Assembly: GCA_963555925.1 (NCBI GenBank)
Contig: CAUVXJ010000098.1
Coordinates: 62,001-126,000 of the forward strand
DNA: 64,000 nt
From: Protofrankia sp963555925
GTDB taxonomy: Bacteria > Actinomycetota > Actinomycetes > Frankiales > Frankiaceae
Reading direction: 5' to 3'
Each line of letters opens with the position of its first letter. Within the stretch, counting starts at the first letter, position 1. The translations under genes and the position numbers were made by a program. Below the pieces are notes generated by a model. The model saw only the letters and a program-made list of their open reading frames with translations, did no database searches and was not told the origin of the DNA. Shown piece by piece: positions 51,565 through 61,711 of this stretch.

Positions 51565-52337
51565 CCGGTCACCGCCTTCGGCGGGCGCGGTTGTGCCGCA
51601 TCCGGCCGGCGCAGATACAACGGGACGAGCGGCGCGGGTGGTCGGTTGGCCAGGACCTCCGCGCCGGCCAGACGGGCGAGGGTGACCGGGGACGGATAGC
51701 CCTGCTCGGCCCGCTCGGTGATGTCGGCCCCCTCGGTGAAGTCGGCGAAGACGTCGGGATACAGGTGCAGGCCCGGACCGACCGCTCGGTGGACCGACAT
51801 CCGCCGCAGTTCGTCGACGACCAGCTGTGGCCGGCCCACGGACGGCCCGACCATCCGCTCACCGTTGTCGTATACCGCCCAGTACACCTCCCGGCGGCGT
51901 GCGTCGGTCGCCACGGCCACCCTGCCCGAGGTGTCAGCACCGACACCGTCCAGCGAACACACGCCATAAGCAGGCAAGCCGAGGGCATCGGCGAAGGCCT
52001 CGGCTGTCATCACGCCGACCCGCAGGCTGGTGAACGGCCCTGGGCCGATGCCGACCACCACGGCATCGAGGTCGCCCGGACGTGCCGACGCTTCGTCAAG
52101 GACCTCTCGGATCAACGGCACCAGCACTTCCGCGTGCTTTCGCGGATCGATGACCCGCCGCTGCGCCCGTCCCGTCATGCCGTGAACCGCCATGCCGTGA
52201 ACCACCGTGGGTCCAGCCGGCCTGACTCCAGCCGGCGTACCCACAGTCGCCGATCCGGCGGCGGGCTGACCCCAGTGGACGTCCACAAGAGCGACCGAAC
52301 AGGCAGGTGTCGCCGTGTCAACCGCAAGAAGCAGCAC
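51561..52337 (-). CDS. tsaB: t6A biosynthesis dimerisation subunit TsaB
   Basis: A TsaB of about 258 residues, the ASKHA partner of TsaD. VLLLAVDTATPACSVALVDV is the start, GIGPGPFTSLRVGVMTAEAF the diagnostic motif, and AVATDARRREVYWAVYD follows. An insertion after the first strands is Gly/Val-rich with HGMAVHGM. The start is taken as GTG 52337, 38 bases after the tsaE stop; the longer frame overlaps tsaE and is unlikely. Confidence 0.93.
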   Translation of the reverse strand: MLLLAVDTATPACSVALVDVHWGQPAAGSATVGTPAGVRPAGPTVVHGMAVHGMTGRAQRRVIDPRKHAEVLVPLIREVLDEASARPGDLDAVVVGIGPGPFTSLRVGVMTAEAFADALGLPAYGVCSLDGVGADTSGRVAVATDARRREVYWAVYDNGERMVGPSVGRPQLVVDELRRMSVHRAVGPGLHLYPDVFADFTEGADITERAEQGYPSPVTLARLAGAEVLANRPPAPLVPLYLRRPDAAQPRPPKAVTG

Positions 52338-52375
52338 GTTTGACAGCCTAGGGCCTGGCCGGCCTGAGGTTTTGA

Positions 52376-53062
52376 TCAGATCGGATGATCGGATGGTCCG
52401 GGCCGGCGGAACCCCGGCGGCGACCGGACCGCACCCCCGTCGTCCGCCCACAACGACCGCAGACGGGTTGACCATTCGCGATCACTACCGATCATCCGGA
52501 TGACACGGACGCCGCTGTCATCACAGTCGTCGACATCACCGGAGCCGAGTAGCGGCGCAGCCTCGAACGGCCGCTCGATCTCGACTCGCAGATACGCGTT
52601 GGCCAGACCCTCCACCAGCCCCGAGCCCCACTCGACGACCGTCACAGACTCCTCCACCTCAGCATCGAGATCGATGTCCTCGACCTCGGCGACCGCGCCC
52701 AGACGGTAGGCGTCCACGTGCACCAGGGGTACCCGCCCGTCATCGTGCACCCGGGCGATCACGAAGGTCGGCGAAGTCACCGCCCCGGTGACACCCAGTC
52801 CGGCGGCGATGCCCTGGACCAGAACAGTCTTGCCGGCACCGAGTGGACCGGCGAGTATCACCAGGTCTCCGGCGCGCAACGCGCCGGCCAGTCGGCGACC
52901 GACAGCACGCATGGTTCCAGCCGTCGGGACCTCGACCGTCCAAGCCGCTCCGTCGGTCCAGACGGTGTGCCCGGCAGGCCCGGTAGACCCGGATGAGCCG
53001 GCAGACCCGGATGAGCCGATCACGAGGTCGACGCGGAGAGGTCGTCCGGGCCGTGGTCGCAC
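52376..53062 (-). CDS. tsaE: t6A biosynthesis ATPase TsaE
   Basis: A 228-residue P-loop ATPase. Walker A is GPLGAGKTVLVQGIAAGLGV, with VTSPTFVIAR and HVDAYRLG downstream, as in YjeE/TsaE. The N-terminal 35 residues are Ser/Gly-rich and overlap the hydrolase gene upstream, and about 60 C-terminal residues exceed the family core. The start at ATG 53062 is therefore provisional. Confidence 0.92.
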   Translation of the reverse strand: MRPRPGRPLRVDLVIGSSGSAGSSGSTGPAGHTVWTDGAAWTVEVPTAGTMRAVGRRLAGALRAGDLVILAGPLGAGKTVLVQGIAAGLGVTGAVTSPTFVIARVHDDGRVPLVHVDAYRLGAVAEVEDIDLDAEVEESVTVVEWGSGLVEGLANAYLRVEIERPFEAAPLLGSGDVDDCDDSGVRVIRMIGSDREWSTRLRSLWADDGGAVRSPPGFRRPGPSDHPI

Positions 53063-54443
53063 CGCACGCGCACCGCGTGACTTCGGGAACCCGACCGACC
53101 GTACGATCCCAGCGGGCGCTGCGATCGCTGCGGGCTCAACCCGCCGCGCGGCCGGGCTGTCGCCCGATTCACCAGCGTGCGCAGCGCCTCGTTGACCTCG
53201 TCGGGGCGTTCGAGAGGGACGGCGTGCCCGGCCCCGGCCACGACTACCAGATCCGCTTCGGGGAGGGCTTCGGCCAGCGTCCGGCTGTGCTCTAGCGGGG
53301 TCATGACATCGGCGTCACCGACGAGAATCAGCGTCGGAGTGGTCACCAACGCCGCCGCCGCGGCGAGCTTGTCATGACTGATCAGCGCGGGCAGGAACGC
53401 GGCCATCACGTGCAGCGGCGTTGCGGCCACCATCTGCTCCAGGAACGACACGACAGGCGACCCGACAGCGGTGGAGCCGAAGCCGATCCGACGGGTCGCG
53501 GCCCACGCCATCTGACTGCCGTGACGGCGGCCCCGTTCCAGCAGCGTCGGGGCATGGCGCAGGCCGACGGCAAGACCGGGCAGCGTGACGCGCAGAACCC
53601 TCGCCGCAGCCGCCGGCANNNNNNNNNNNNNNNNNNNNNNNNNNNNNNNNNNNNNNNNNNNNNNNNNNNNNNNNNNNTGCCGGCGCTGGTCGACAGGAGG
53701 CCGACCCCGACGATCCGGTCGCCGAACAATTCCGCGTGCGCGTCGGCCAACGCAAGGACCGTCATCCCGCCCATCGAGTGCCCGACAAGGACCACCGGTC
53801 CCGTCGGCACCACCTCGGTCAGCACTCGATACAAATCGTCACCGAGCTGCTCGATCGTGCATGCCGCGACATCGGAGGCGCCGGATGAGCCGTGGGCACG
53901 CTGATCGTAGAACACCAGCCGGCCACATTCGGCGAGATCACGACGTTGGAACGTCCAACAGTCAAGGCTGACGCAGAAACCGTGGATGAAGACGAGGGTG
54001 AGCGCGGCGCCGGGATCTCCGACGATCTCGACGTGCAACGGCACGCCATCCGACGCGATCACCGTGGTCGGACGCCCCCCGACCAGCGGTACCGGACCGC
54101 CATCGGGCGGTCTGGCAGCCAACGCGTCCGACAAATCGGCCGGCAAATCCGCCGCCAAGGCGTCCGGCAGCTCAGCCGGCAAATCCGCCGCCAAAGCGTC
54201 CGGCGGCTCAGCCGGCAAATCCGCCGGCACGCCCGCCTGGTCCGAGCGGCGCTGGAGCCGCCGCCGCGCGGCCGCGCCGACAACGACAGCGGTGGCGAGG
54301 CCGGCAAGACCGGCGACGCCGGCCGGCCACGCCCCCCGCGAGCCGCCGCCAGTCCGGCCGGTACGGGCAAGCAGCCCGCCGACGTCCTGCATCTTCACAG
54401 TCACCACCAGGCGTTGATGATCATCATCTGGCGTCACGGTCAC
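53020..54443 (-). CDS. Alpha/beta hydrolase between alr and tsaE, with an internal gap
   Basis: A hydrolase of about 470 residues. The N-terminus has a TM-like segment (AWPAGVAGLAGLATAVVVGA) and three copies of an ADLPAELPDALA-type repeat. The fold then shows VFIHGFCVSLDCW, the nucleophile elbow GHSMGGM, an acid in VGDADVMTP and the catalytic His in GAGHAVPLERP. A 59-N gap separates the Ser half from the His half, and the frames do not match across it. The GTG start overlaps the alr stop by four bases. The natural substrate is unknown. Confidence 0.85.
53619..53677. other. Assembly gap (59 N) inside the hydrolase gene
   Basis: The gap is flanked by GCCGGCA on the left and TGCCGGC on the right, so a hairpin-prone sequence may have blocked assembly. 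Confidence 0.95.
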
Positions 54444-55624
54444 GGCAGGCCGCGTTCCGGCCCGGATGCGCCGGCTGGGCCGGATACGTTGAGGTGCACC
54501 CTCGGTACCCGGACACCGATCCTCGTGACAATCTCGTAGTTGATGGTCCCGAGGGCATCCGCCCAGTCGGCGGCGGTGGGTTCACCGTGCTCCCCCGGCC
54601 CGAACAGGATGACCTGATCGCCCGCCTGAACGGGATCGTCGCCGACGTCCAGGACGAACTGATCCATACACACGGTGCCGGCGATGCGCCGGCGGCGGCC
54701 GGCCAGCAGCACCTCGGCCGTGTCGCCCGCCGACCGCGGAATGCCGTCGGCGTACCCGAGCGGCACCAACGCGAGCGTCGTCTCGGCCGGGGTGATGTAT
54801 CGGTGGCCGTAGGACACCCCACCTCCGGCCGGCACCCGCTTGGCCAGCGCCAACCGAGCGGTGAGTGTCATGGCGGGGCGCAGGCCGAGGGCTGTGGGGG
54901 GACCGAGGGCAGGTCCGGGTGACAGGCCGTAGACGGAGATTCCCGGGCGCACCAGATCGAAATGCGCGTCCGGGCTGATCAGGGTCGCAGCCGAGTTGGC
55001 CAGGTGGCGCACGCGCGGACGCAGACCGGCCTTCTCCGCGATGACCACCGCGTCCTGGAAGTACCCGATCTGCGCGCGGACGGTCGGATGGCCGGGCGAG
55101 TCCGCGAAGGCGAAGTGGCTCCAGACACCGACCACGTCGATCAGGCCGTCGGCGAGGAGTGCCGCCGACGCCTCACACAGGGACGGCCAGTCCGCCTCGG
55201 TCGCCCCCGCCCGGTTCAGGCCGGTGTCGGCCTTGAGATGGACCCGTGCGGCGCGACCGGTCAACCGCGCGGCTGCGGCGATCTCCGCCAGCGCCCAGGG
55301 CGCCGACACCGACAGGTCGACGTCGGCGGCAATCGCCTCGGTGAGCGGCTCCCCGGGCGTGCTGAGCCAGGCGAACACCGGTACAGTGAGCCCGGCGGCG
55401 CGCAGCGCGAGCGCTTCGGAGATGAACGCGACCCCGAGCCAGCTCGCACCGGCCTCCAGCGCGGCACGCGCGCAGGGAAGCATCCCGTGACCGTAGCCGT
55501 CAGCCTTCACCACCGCCATGGTCGCGGCGTTGCCGGCGCGGGCGACCAGCGTCGCCACGGACTCGCGGACCGCGTCGAGATCGACAACCGCGCACGCGGG
55601 TAGGTTGCCACTCTGCGGTGTCAT
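54440..55624 (-). CDS. alr: Alanine racemase
   Basis: A 394-residue PLP enzyme making D-alanine for peptidoglycan. The PLP lysine is in VVKADGYGHG, the second catalytic residue Tyr in GVSYGHRY, and GTVCMDQFVLDVGDD is the conserved end. The start is ATG at 55624; upstream codons are Arg-rich and unlikely. It lies in the operon nnr-alr-hydrolase-tsaE-tsaB-rimI-tsaD. Confidence 0.96.
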   Translation of the reverse strand: MTPQSGNLPACAVVDLDAVRESVATLVARAGNAATMAVVKADGYGHGMLPCARAALEAGASWLGVAFISEALALRAAGLTVPVFAWLSTPGEPLTEAIAADVDLSVSAPWALAEIAAAARLTGRAARVHLKADTGLNRAGATEADWPSLCEASAALLADGLIDVVGVWSHFAFADSPGHPTVRAQIGYFQDAVVIAEKAGLRPRVRHLANSAATLISPDAHFDLVRPGISVYGLSPGPALGPPTALGLRPAMTLTARLALAKRVPAGGGVSYGHRYITPAETTLALVPLGYADGIPRSAGDTAEVLLAGRRRRIAGTVCMDQFVLDVGDDPVQAGDQVILFGPGEHGEPTAADWADALGTINYEIVTRIGVRVPRVHLNVSGPAGASGPERGLP

Positions 55625-55669
55625 CCGAAGCCTTCCTGACCTGCCCACACAGCCTCGCCGGTTAATTCG

Positions 55670-55769
55670 TCGGTTAAAGGCCGCGCGATCATGGTTCTAC
55701 GCGCGGCCGGCGACCACCCCAGGCAGCCTAGCCGGCCAAAGGCCGCGCGATCATGATTCTACGCATGCG
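55670..55769 (+). repeat. Two tandem GATCATG hairpin-repeat copies between alr and nnr
   Basis: Copy one: stem GGCCGCGCG (55679-55687)/CGCGCGGCC (55700-55708), loop ATCATGGTTCTA. Copy two: flank TAGCCGGCCAAA, GGCCGCGCG (55741-55749), loop ATCATGATTCTA, with a decayed right arm CGCATGCG. Confidence 0.88.
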
Positions 55770-55863
55770 AACGCCGACCATAGGCGTACGCGCTCTCCCG
55801 CTGACAAGCGCAGCCGGGGCAGACTACGCCGAGGCGTATGCCCGCCCAACGACACCCACCGGC

Positions 55864-57387
55864 TCAGCGCCTTCCGCGGACCCGCAACATCGGAGCCAGA
55901 TCCGAGGCAGCCAGCGGATGGCCCGCCCGTTGCGCCGCCCGGCCGTGCAGCTGGGCTCCCACGCTGCCGGCGTCCAGCGGGGCCAGGCCACCGGCGAGCA
56001 GCGAGCCGCACAGGCCGGTCAGAACATCACCGCTGCCCGCGGTCGCCAGCCATGGTGTGCCCGTGGTGTTCACCCGCGCCTGCCCGTCCGGATCGACGAT
56101 CAACGTACGGGCGCCCTTGAGGAGCACAGTCGCCCCGAGTGCGGCGGCGGCGCGGCGTACCACGCCCAACCGGTCCACGGTCAGCTCGTTGATCGTCGCC
56201 TCTGCGTCCCAGCGCAGCGCCCCGACCAGACGGACGAACTCACCCTCGTGCGGCGTGAGCAGAGTAGGCGCAGCCCGGTCCGCCAGCGCGGCAACGCCCC
56301 GGGCATCGGCCGCCAACGCGCCCAACGCACCCGCATCGAGCAACACGGGCAGGTCACCGGCCAGCAGGGCGGCCACCACCCGTCCGGTCCCGGCGTCTGG
56401 AGGCAGACCGGGGCCGACCGCCCACGCCTGTACCCGACCTGCCGCGACGACAGCGCCGGCGTCACCGGGGCCGATCTGGGTGACCACCGCCTCGGGGTGC
56501 GCGCGACGCACATGGTCGGCGGCCACGGGCGTGCTCGCCACCCGCACGTAGCCCGCGGCCCCGCGCAGCGCCCCGCCGGTGGCGAGCACCGCGGCGCCGG
56601 GGTAGACGTCACTGCCGGCGACCAGGCCCAACACGCCCCGGGTGTACTTGGAGTCCGCCGGGCGAGGTCCCGGGCGCAGTCGGGCCACGTCGGCGTCATC
56701 AAGAGCGACCAGATCCGCGCAGGGAAGTACCAGCCCGATGTCGACGAGCTCGAGCTGGCCCGCGTGGTCAGCCCCCGGCGGGATCAGCAGGCCGCGTTTG
56801 TAGGTTCCGAATGTCACGGTGCTGCTCGCGCGGATGGCCACACCCACCACCGCGCCGGTATCGGCGTCCACCCCGCTCGGGATGTCCACGGCGACGGTTC
56901 GCCCGGCCGGGGCCAACCCGGCCAACCGGGCGTAGCCCGCACGCAGACCACCCTTCCCACCGATGCCGAGCATGCCGTCCAGGATCAGGTCTGCCGCGGC
57001 CAGCAGGCCCGCGGCAGTGTCATCGCCGACCGGCGCACCTGCACGTACCGGCCGCGCGCCGACCGGGTCCGGACCGGGCAGACGGTGCAGACGTCCGCCC
57101 GCCGCGAGCAGGGCAGCCGTCCCGGCCGGATGCGTACGCCCGGGAGCCAACGCGTCCACCCGGGCGCCCCGGGCCGCAAGGAGAGCACCCGTCCACAGCG
57201 CGTCACCGCCGTTGTCACCGCTTCCTGCGAGCACGACTACCCGGGCGCCGTACACCCGACCGAGCCGGCGCGCCGCATGCGACAGCAGGCCGTGCACGGC
57301 CCGCTGCATCAGGGCGCCTGGTCGCAGGCTGGCGAACAGGGGCGCCTCGGCATCCCTGACCTGGATCACCGAATGGGCGGATCGCAT
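55864..57387 (-). CDS. nnr: Bifunctional NAD(P)H-hydrate epimerase/dehydratase
   Basis: A 507-residue metabolite-repair enzyme for damaged NAD(P)H. The N-terminal YjeF_N epimerase has VVLAGSGDNGGDALWTGALL and VAVDIPSGVDADTG. The C-terminal ribokinase-like dehydratase has KYTRGVLGLVAGS, LTPHEGEFVRL and ATAGSGDVLTGL. The start is ATG at 57387 with GGAGAG upstream. It sits upstream of alr, as in other actinobacteria. Confidence 0.94.
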   Translation of the reverse strand: MRSAHSVIQVRDAEAPLFASLRPGALMQRAVHGLLSHAARRLGRVYGARVVVLAGSGDNGGDALWTGALLAARGARVDALAPGRTHPAGTAALLAAGGRLHRLPGPDPVGARPVRAGAPVGDDTAAGLLAAADLILDGMLGIGGKGGLRAGYARLAGLAPAGRTVAVDIPSGVDADTGAVVGVAIRASSTVTFGTYKRGLLIPPGADHAGQLELVDIGLVLPCADLVALDDADVARLRPGPRPADSKYTRGVLGLVAGSDVYPGAAVLATGGALRGAAGYVRVASTPVAADHVRRAHPEAVVTQIGPGDAGAVVAAGRVQAWAVGPGLPPDAGTGRVVAALLAGDLPVLLDAGALGALAADARGVAALADRAAPTLLTPHEGEFVRLVGALRWDAEATINELTVDRLGVVRRAAAALGATVLLKGARTLIVDPDGQARVNTTGTPWLATAGSGDVLTGLCGSLLAGGLAPLDAGSVGAQLHGRAAQRAGHPLAASDLAPMLRVRGRR

Positions 57388-57550
57388 AGCGGCAATGCTC
57401 TCCGTCGGAGCCGTCCGTCGCACCGTCAAACGCACCCTTGGCACCCTCGCGCGGCCGGGACGACTTCCTCCGGTCGCCCCACCCGGTGTGTCGGCGCGAC
57501 AAGATATCAACTCTCGGTGATGAAGAGCGCAAGGGTCAGCCCACCGGCAC

Positions 57551-57590
57551 GCCTCCGGCGGTGCGAGAAAAGCATGATCGCACCACCTTC
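57551..57590 (-). repeat. GATCATG hairpin-repeat family copy
   Basis: GGCGGTGCG at 57557-57565 pairs with CGCACCACC at 57579-57587 (8 of 9), loop AGAAAAGCATGAT. It lies between divergent nnr and the SWIM gene. The remaining intergenic DNA at 57388-57670 shows no gene. Confidence 0.75.
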
Positions 57591-57670
57591 GAGCGGATGG
57601 CAGACGTGAGTCACGGCCCGAGGTGCCAGGACCCTGCGTCCGCCGAGCGCAGGTCTCGTAGAATTGCCCG

Positions 57671-58210
57671 ATGATCGTCAACCAGTCGGGGTCAAACGGA
57701 CATGACGACATCGCCATCACCCCGTTGCACGCCGTTTTCGCCGAAGACGAGTGCGCTCGCCTCGCAGGCCTGGGCGAGTTCACCCGCGGCGTCGCCCTCG
57801 CGTTGCAGGGACGAGTCGGTGACCTGCGGATCCGGCCGAGCAGTGCCTCCGGCACCGTGGACGGTGACCAACCCACCCAGACCCAGCTGTCAGTGATCGA
57901 TGGGACACCGGGGTCGACCTGTACGTGTCCGACCGGTGCGGTCGAACAATTCTGCGCGCACGCCGTCGCACTCGCCCTCGTGGCCACCGGGGCGATCGAC
58001 TCGAGCGAGGACGACGACGACTTCGACAGCACCGACGACGGCTTCTACGACGCCGATGGCCAGCCGATCGACCTGCGGGACTTCCTCGAGAGCCTCGACG
58101 GACCAGGCCTGGTCGACCTGGTTGTCGACCTCGCGGCCGTCAACGACGTCCTGGCGATGGATCTGCGGGAGGCCGCGACCCGCTGGCGACGCCCGCACCC
58201 GACTGACTGA
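57671..58210 (+). CDS. SWIM-type zinc-finger protein
   Basis: A 179-residue protein with a SWIM Zn motif CTCPTGAVEQFCAHAVALAL (CxC-xn-CxH). It is preceded by a beta-rich region that begins FTRGVALALQGRVGDLRI, usual for SWIM domains. It continues with a strongly acidic linker and an alpha-helical tail (FLESLDGPGLVDLVVDLAAV). SWIM domains bind nucleic acid or partner proteins; the longer tail suggests a partner-binding role. The start is ATG at 57671. The function is unknown. Its stop lies in a GACT tandem repeat. Confidence 0.82.
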   Translation: MIVNQSGSNGHDDIAITPLHAVFAEDECARLAGLGEFTRGVALALQGRVGDLRIRPSSASGTVDGDQPTQTQLSVIDGTPGSTCTCPTGAVEQFCAHAVALALVATGAIDSSEDDDDFDSTDDGFYDADGQPIDLRDFLESLDGPGLVDLVVDLAAVNDVLAMDLREAATRWRRPHPTD

Positions 58211-58283
58211 CTGACTGACCATGCCGGCGGGCCGGTACCGGCGCGCGCCGGGCGCCGATGCCACGGCCCTATATTGCCAGGCG

Positions 58284-60167
58284 TCATTCCACGGTGACCG
58301 ACTTGGCGAGGTTGCGCGGCTGGTCGACGTCGAGGCCCCGGGCGAGAGCCAGTTCGCACGCGAAGACCTGCAGGGGCAGCGTCGTCACCAGCGGCGCGAA
58401 CAGGGTCGGTGTCGCCGGTACCCGGATCAGATGCTCCGCGTAGGGTTCGACCACGGTGTCACCCTCCTCAGCGATCACAATGGTCCGCGCTCCGCGGGCC
58501 CGCACCTCCTGGATATTGGAAACGATCTTTCCATGCAGATGTGACCGGCCCCGCGGGGACGGCACCACGATCACCACCGGCAGACCCGGCTCGATGAGCG
58601 CGATCGGCCCGTGCTTCAGCTCGCCTGCCGGGAAACCCTCGGCATGCATGTAAGCGAGCTCCTTGAGCTTGAGAGCGCCTTCCAGCGCCACCGGGTACCC
58701 GACATGGCGGCCGAGGAACAACACCGCCTTGGCGTCGGCCAGGGTGCGCGCTAGCGCCCTTATCGGCTCGACCGTGGCCAGGGTCTCGCGCACGAGCATC
58801 GGAGTGGTCTGCAGTTTCTCGACGTACCGCGCGACCTCGTCGCCGTAGAGGACACCGCGGGCCTGTGCGAGGTACAGGCCGACCAGCAGGCACGCGGCGA
58901 CCTGACCGAGGAAGGTCTTCGTCGAAGCGACACCGACCTCGGGACCACACCGGGTGTAGAGCACGGCATCGGACTCCCGTGGGATGGTCGACCCGTTCGT
59001 GTTGCAGATCGCCAGTACCCTGGCCTTCTGCTCCCGCGCGTGCTTGACCGCCATCAGGGTGTCCAGCGTCTCGCCGCTCTGGCTGATGGCGATCACCAGG
59101 GTGGAACGGTCGAGGACCGGATCACGGTAGCGGAACTCCGATGCCATCTCGACCTCGCACGGCAGGCGCGTCCAGTGCTCGATCGCGTACTTGGCGATCA
59201 GCCCGGCATGGTAGGCCGTGCCGCAGGCAACGATGAAGACCTTGTCGACGTCACGGAAGTCCTGGGTGGAAAGACGCTCCTCGTCCAGAACGATCTCGCC
59301 GGCGTTCGACAGGCGTCCACGCAGCGTGTCCGCGAGCGCCGTCGGCTGCTCACTGATCTCCTTCAGCATGAAGTAGGGGAAACCGCCCTTTTCCGCGGCG
59401 CTGGCATCCCAGTCCACGTGGTATGGACGGCCCTCGACGAGGTTGCCCTCGAAGTCCATGATGGTGACCCCGTCGCGGCGGGCCTCGACCACCTGGTCCT
59501 GCCCGATCTCCAACGCGCTGCGGGTGTGCGCGATGAACGCCGCGACGTCGCTGGCCAAAAAGGTCTCACCCGCACCCAGGCCGACGACCAGCGGACTATT
59601 GCGGCGCGCACCCACCACCACGTCGGGATGATCCCGATGCACGACGACGAGTGTGAAGGCACCCTCCAACCGGCCACAGACCCGCCGTAGCGCCTCGCTG
59701 AGCGGGCTCACACCGGCCGTTGCGTCATCGCCGGAGGCGGCCATCGCAACGAGTTCGATCTCAAGAAGGTGGGCGACGACCTCCGTGTCGGTCTCGCTGG
59801 TCAACTCGTGCCCGCCGCTCTCCAAGCCGGCCCGCAGACTCGCGAAGTTCTCGATGATCCCATTGTGGATCACAGCGATGGCGCCCGTGCAGTCGACGTG
59901 CGGATGTGCATTGACGTCGGTCGGACCGCCGTGCGTCGCCCACCTGGTGTGGCCGATACCGGTGGTTCCGGGTAGGCCGGCGTCCGCATCGCCCAGCACT
60001 TTCTCCAGATTAGCCAGCTTGCCGGCCTTGCGCACGACGCGTAGCCGGCCCTCGGCGACAACTGCGATACCCGCCGAGTCGTAGCCTCTATACTCTAGGC
60101 GGCGCAGCCCCGCAAGAGCGACATCCAGCGCCGACTGTCCGCCGATGTACCCGATGATCCCACACAT
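58284..60167 (-). CDS. glmS: Glutamine-fructose-6-phosphate aminotransferase (isomerising)
   Basis: A 627-residue enzyme making glucosamine-6-phosphate. The start MCGIIGYIGG exposes the Cys nucleophile after Met removal, which fixes ATG 60167. RLEYRGYDSAG and GHTRWATHGGPTDVNAHPH belong to the glutaminase domain. SQSGETLDTLMAVKHA and ASTKTFLGQ lie in the two SIS isomerase domains, and the end is LAKSVTVE. It feeds GlmM, encoded upstream. Confidence 0.97.
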   Translation of the reverse strand: MCGIIGYIGGQSALDVALAGLRRLEYRGYDSAGIAVVAEGRLRVVRKAGKLANLEKVLGDADAGLPGTTGIGHTRWATHGGPTDVNAHPHVDCTGAIAVIHNGIIENFASLRAGLESGGHELTSETDTEVVAHLLEIELVAMAASGDDATAGVSPLSEALRRVCGRLEGAFTLVVVHRDHPDVVVGARRNSPLVVGLGAGETFLASDVAAFIAHTRSALEIGQDQVVEARRDGVTIMDFEGNLVEGRPYHVDWDASAAEKGGFPYFMLKEISEQPTALADTLRGRLSNAGEIVLDEERLSTQDFRDVDKVFIVACGTAYHAGLIAKYAIEHWTRLPCEVEMASEFRYRDPVLDRSTLVIAISQSGETLDTLMAVKHAREQKARVLAICNTNGSTIPRESDAVLYTRCGPEVGVASTKTFLGQVAACLLVGLYLAQARGVLYGDEVARYVEKLQTTPMLVRETLATVEPIRALARTLADAKAVLFLGRHVGYPVALEGALKLKELAYMHAEGFPAGELKHGPIALIEPGLPVVIVVPSPRGRSHLHGKIVSNIQEVRARGARTIVIAEEGDTVVEPYAEHLIRVPATPTLFAPLVTTLPLQVFACELALARGLDVDQPRNLAKSVTVE

Positions 60168-60285
60168 GCGGTCAGGGTACGCAACCGAGGACGTGTGCGA
60201 GCGGTGCCACACCTGTTTGGGTCGATGCGTCGAACGACGAACATCCGCCGACGTTCAGGAGCCGTGCTTCGGATGTCGGGATTCA

Positions 60286-60305
60286 GGCGTCAGAAGCCTG
60301 ACGCC
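60286..60305 (-). terminator. Stem-loop after glmM
   Basis: GGCGTCAG at 60286-60293 pairs with CTGACGCC at 60298-60305 (tetraloop AAGC), 35 bases beyond the glmM stop and before glmS. It suggests glmS has its own promoter. Confidence 0.6.
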
Positions 60306-60339
60306 GGGCCCGCTACCCCGCCCGCTGCCCCACGGCTTG

Positions 60340-61686
60340 TCAGCCGAGGGCGCTCTCGACGATCGCGGACAGGCGTGCGGCGACCGCTTGCGCCTGGGCG
60401 GTGGTCGGCGCCTCCACCATGACCCGTACCAGCGGCTCGGTGCCTGACGGACGCAGCAGGACCCGGCCGTCATCGCCCAGTTCGGCCTCTGCCGCCGCCA
60501 CGGCCGCGGCGAGGTCCGGTGAGGTGGCAACCTTCGACCGGTCGACACCCCGGACGTTCACCAACACCTGCGGCAACCTTGTCATGACCTTCGCCAGCTC
60601 CGCCAACGAGCGGTCGGTCTCGGCCATGCGGCCCAGCACCTGCAACGCCGTGAGCAACCCGTCCCCGGTCGTCGCATGCTGAAGGAAGACGACATGACCG
60701 CTCTGTTCCCCACCGAGGGACAGCGCCCGCTCACGCATGACTTCCAGCACATAGCGGTCACCGACGGGGGTCGTGATCACGTCAATGCCGGCGTCCCGCA
60801 TCGCATGATGCAGGCCGAGGTTCGACATCACCGTCACCACGAGGGTGTTGTCGGCAAGCTGGCCACGCTCATGCAGCGCGCGTGCGCACAGCACCAGGAT
60901 CTGGTCACCGTCGACGACCTCACCGTTGGCGTCGACGGCCATGCAACGGTCGGCGTCCCCATCGTGGGCAATGCCGGCGTCGGCACCGTGTTGCACCACG
61001 GCTGCCCGCAGCGATTCCATATGTGTCGCGCCACAGGCGTCGTTGATCCGGATCCCGTCCCCGTCGGCGTGCAGGGCGATGACCTCGGCACCGGCCATGC
61101 GCAACACGCGCGGCGCCAACATGGACGCGGCACCCTGCGCGCAGTCGACCACGACCCGCAGTCCGGTCAACGGGACGGGAACGGTCGCCAGCAGGAAATC
61201 CGTGTAGCTCTCCACAAGAGCACCGTCGTCACGGACCCGTCCGATCGCCGCGCCGGTGGGACGGGTCGACGCGGGACCGGTGAGACGTTCGGCGATCTCG
61301 TCCTCGATCTCGTCCGGGAGCTTGCGCCCGCCGGCCGCGAACAGCTTGATGCCGTTGTCCGGCATCGGGTTGTGGCTCGCCGAGAGCATCACGCCGAGGG
61401 CCGCGTCCGAGTTGATCACCGCATGAGCCACCGCGGGTGTGGGCACAACACCGAGCCGCAGGACGTCCGCGCCAGCCGACGCGAGACCGGCGACGACCGC
61501 GGCCTCCAGGAATTCCCCGGACGGCCGCGTGTCACGGCCTACCACAACGGCCGGACGCCCGCGGCCAGAAACACGGTGCTCGGTGAGCACCCCCACAGCC
61601 GCGACCGACAACGCCAACGCCAGTTCGGCAGTGAGATCGACATTAGCGACCCCGCGCACGCCGTCGGTACCGAAGAGCCTCGCCAC
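60340..61686 (-). CDS. glmM: Phosphoglucosamine mutase
   Basis: A 448-residue enzyme interconverting glucosamine-6-P and -1-P. It starts ARLFGTDGVRGVAN, with the phosphoserine loop in MLSASHNPMPDNGIK. The metal loop is DGDADRCMAVD, sugar binding is GGEQSGHVV, and phosphate binding is RPSGTEPLVRVMVEA. It follows rpsI by 25 bases and is probably cotranscribed with rplM-rpsI. Confidence 0.97.
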   Translation of the reverse strand: MARLFGTDGVRGVANVDLTAELALALSVAAVGVLTEHRVSGRGRPAVVVGRDTRPSGEFLEAAVVAGLASAGADVLRLGVVPTPAVAHAVINSDAALGVMLSASHNPMPDNGIKLFAAGGRKLPDEIEDEIAERLTGPASTRPTGAAIGRVRDDGALVESYTDFLLATVPVPLTGLRVVVDCAQGAASMLAPRVLRMAGAEVIALHADGDGIRINDACGATHMESLRAAVVQHGADAGIAHDGDADRCMAVDANGEVVDGDQILVLCARALHERGQLADNTLVVTVMSNLGLHHAMRDAGIDVITTPVGDRYVLEVMRERALSLGGEQSGHVVFLQHATTGDGLLTALQVLGRMAETDRSLAELAKVMTRLPQVLVNVRGVDRSKVATSPDLAAAVAAAEAELGDDGRVLLRPSGTEPLVRVMVEAPTTAQAQAVAARLSAIVESALG

Positions 61687-61711
61687 TTCGAGATCCCGCG
61701 AGGTCAGCGCG

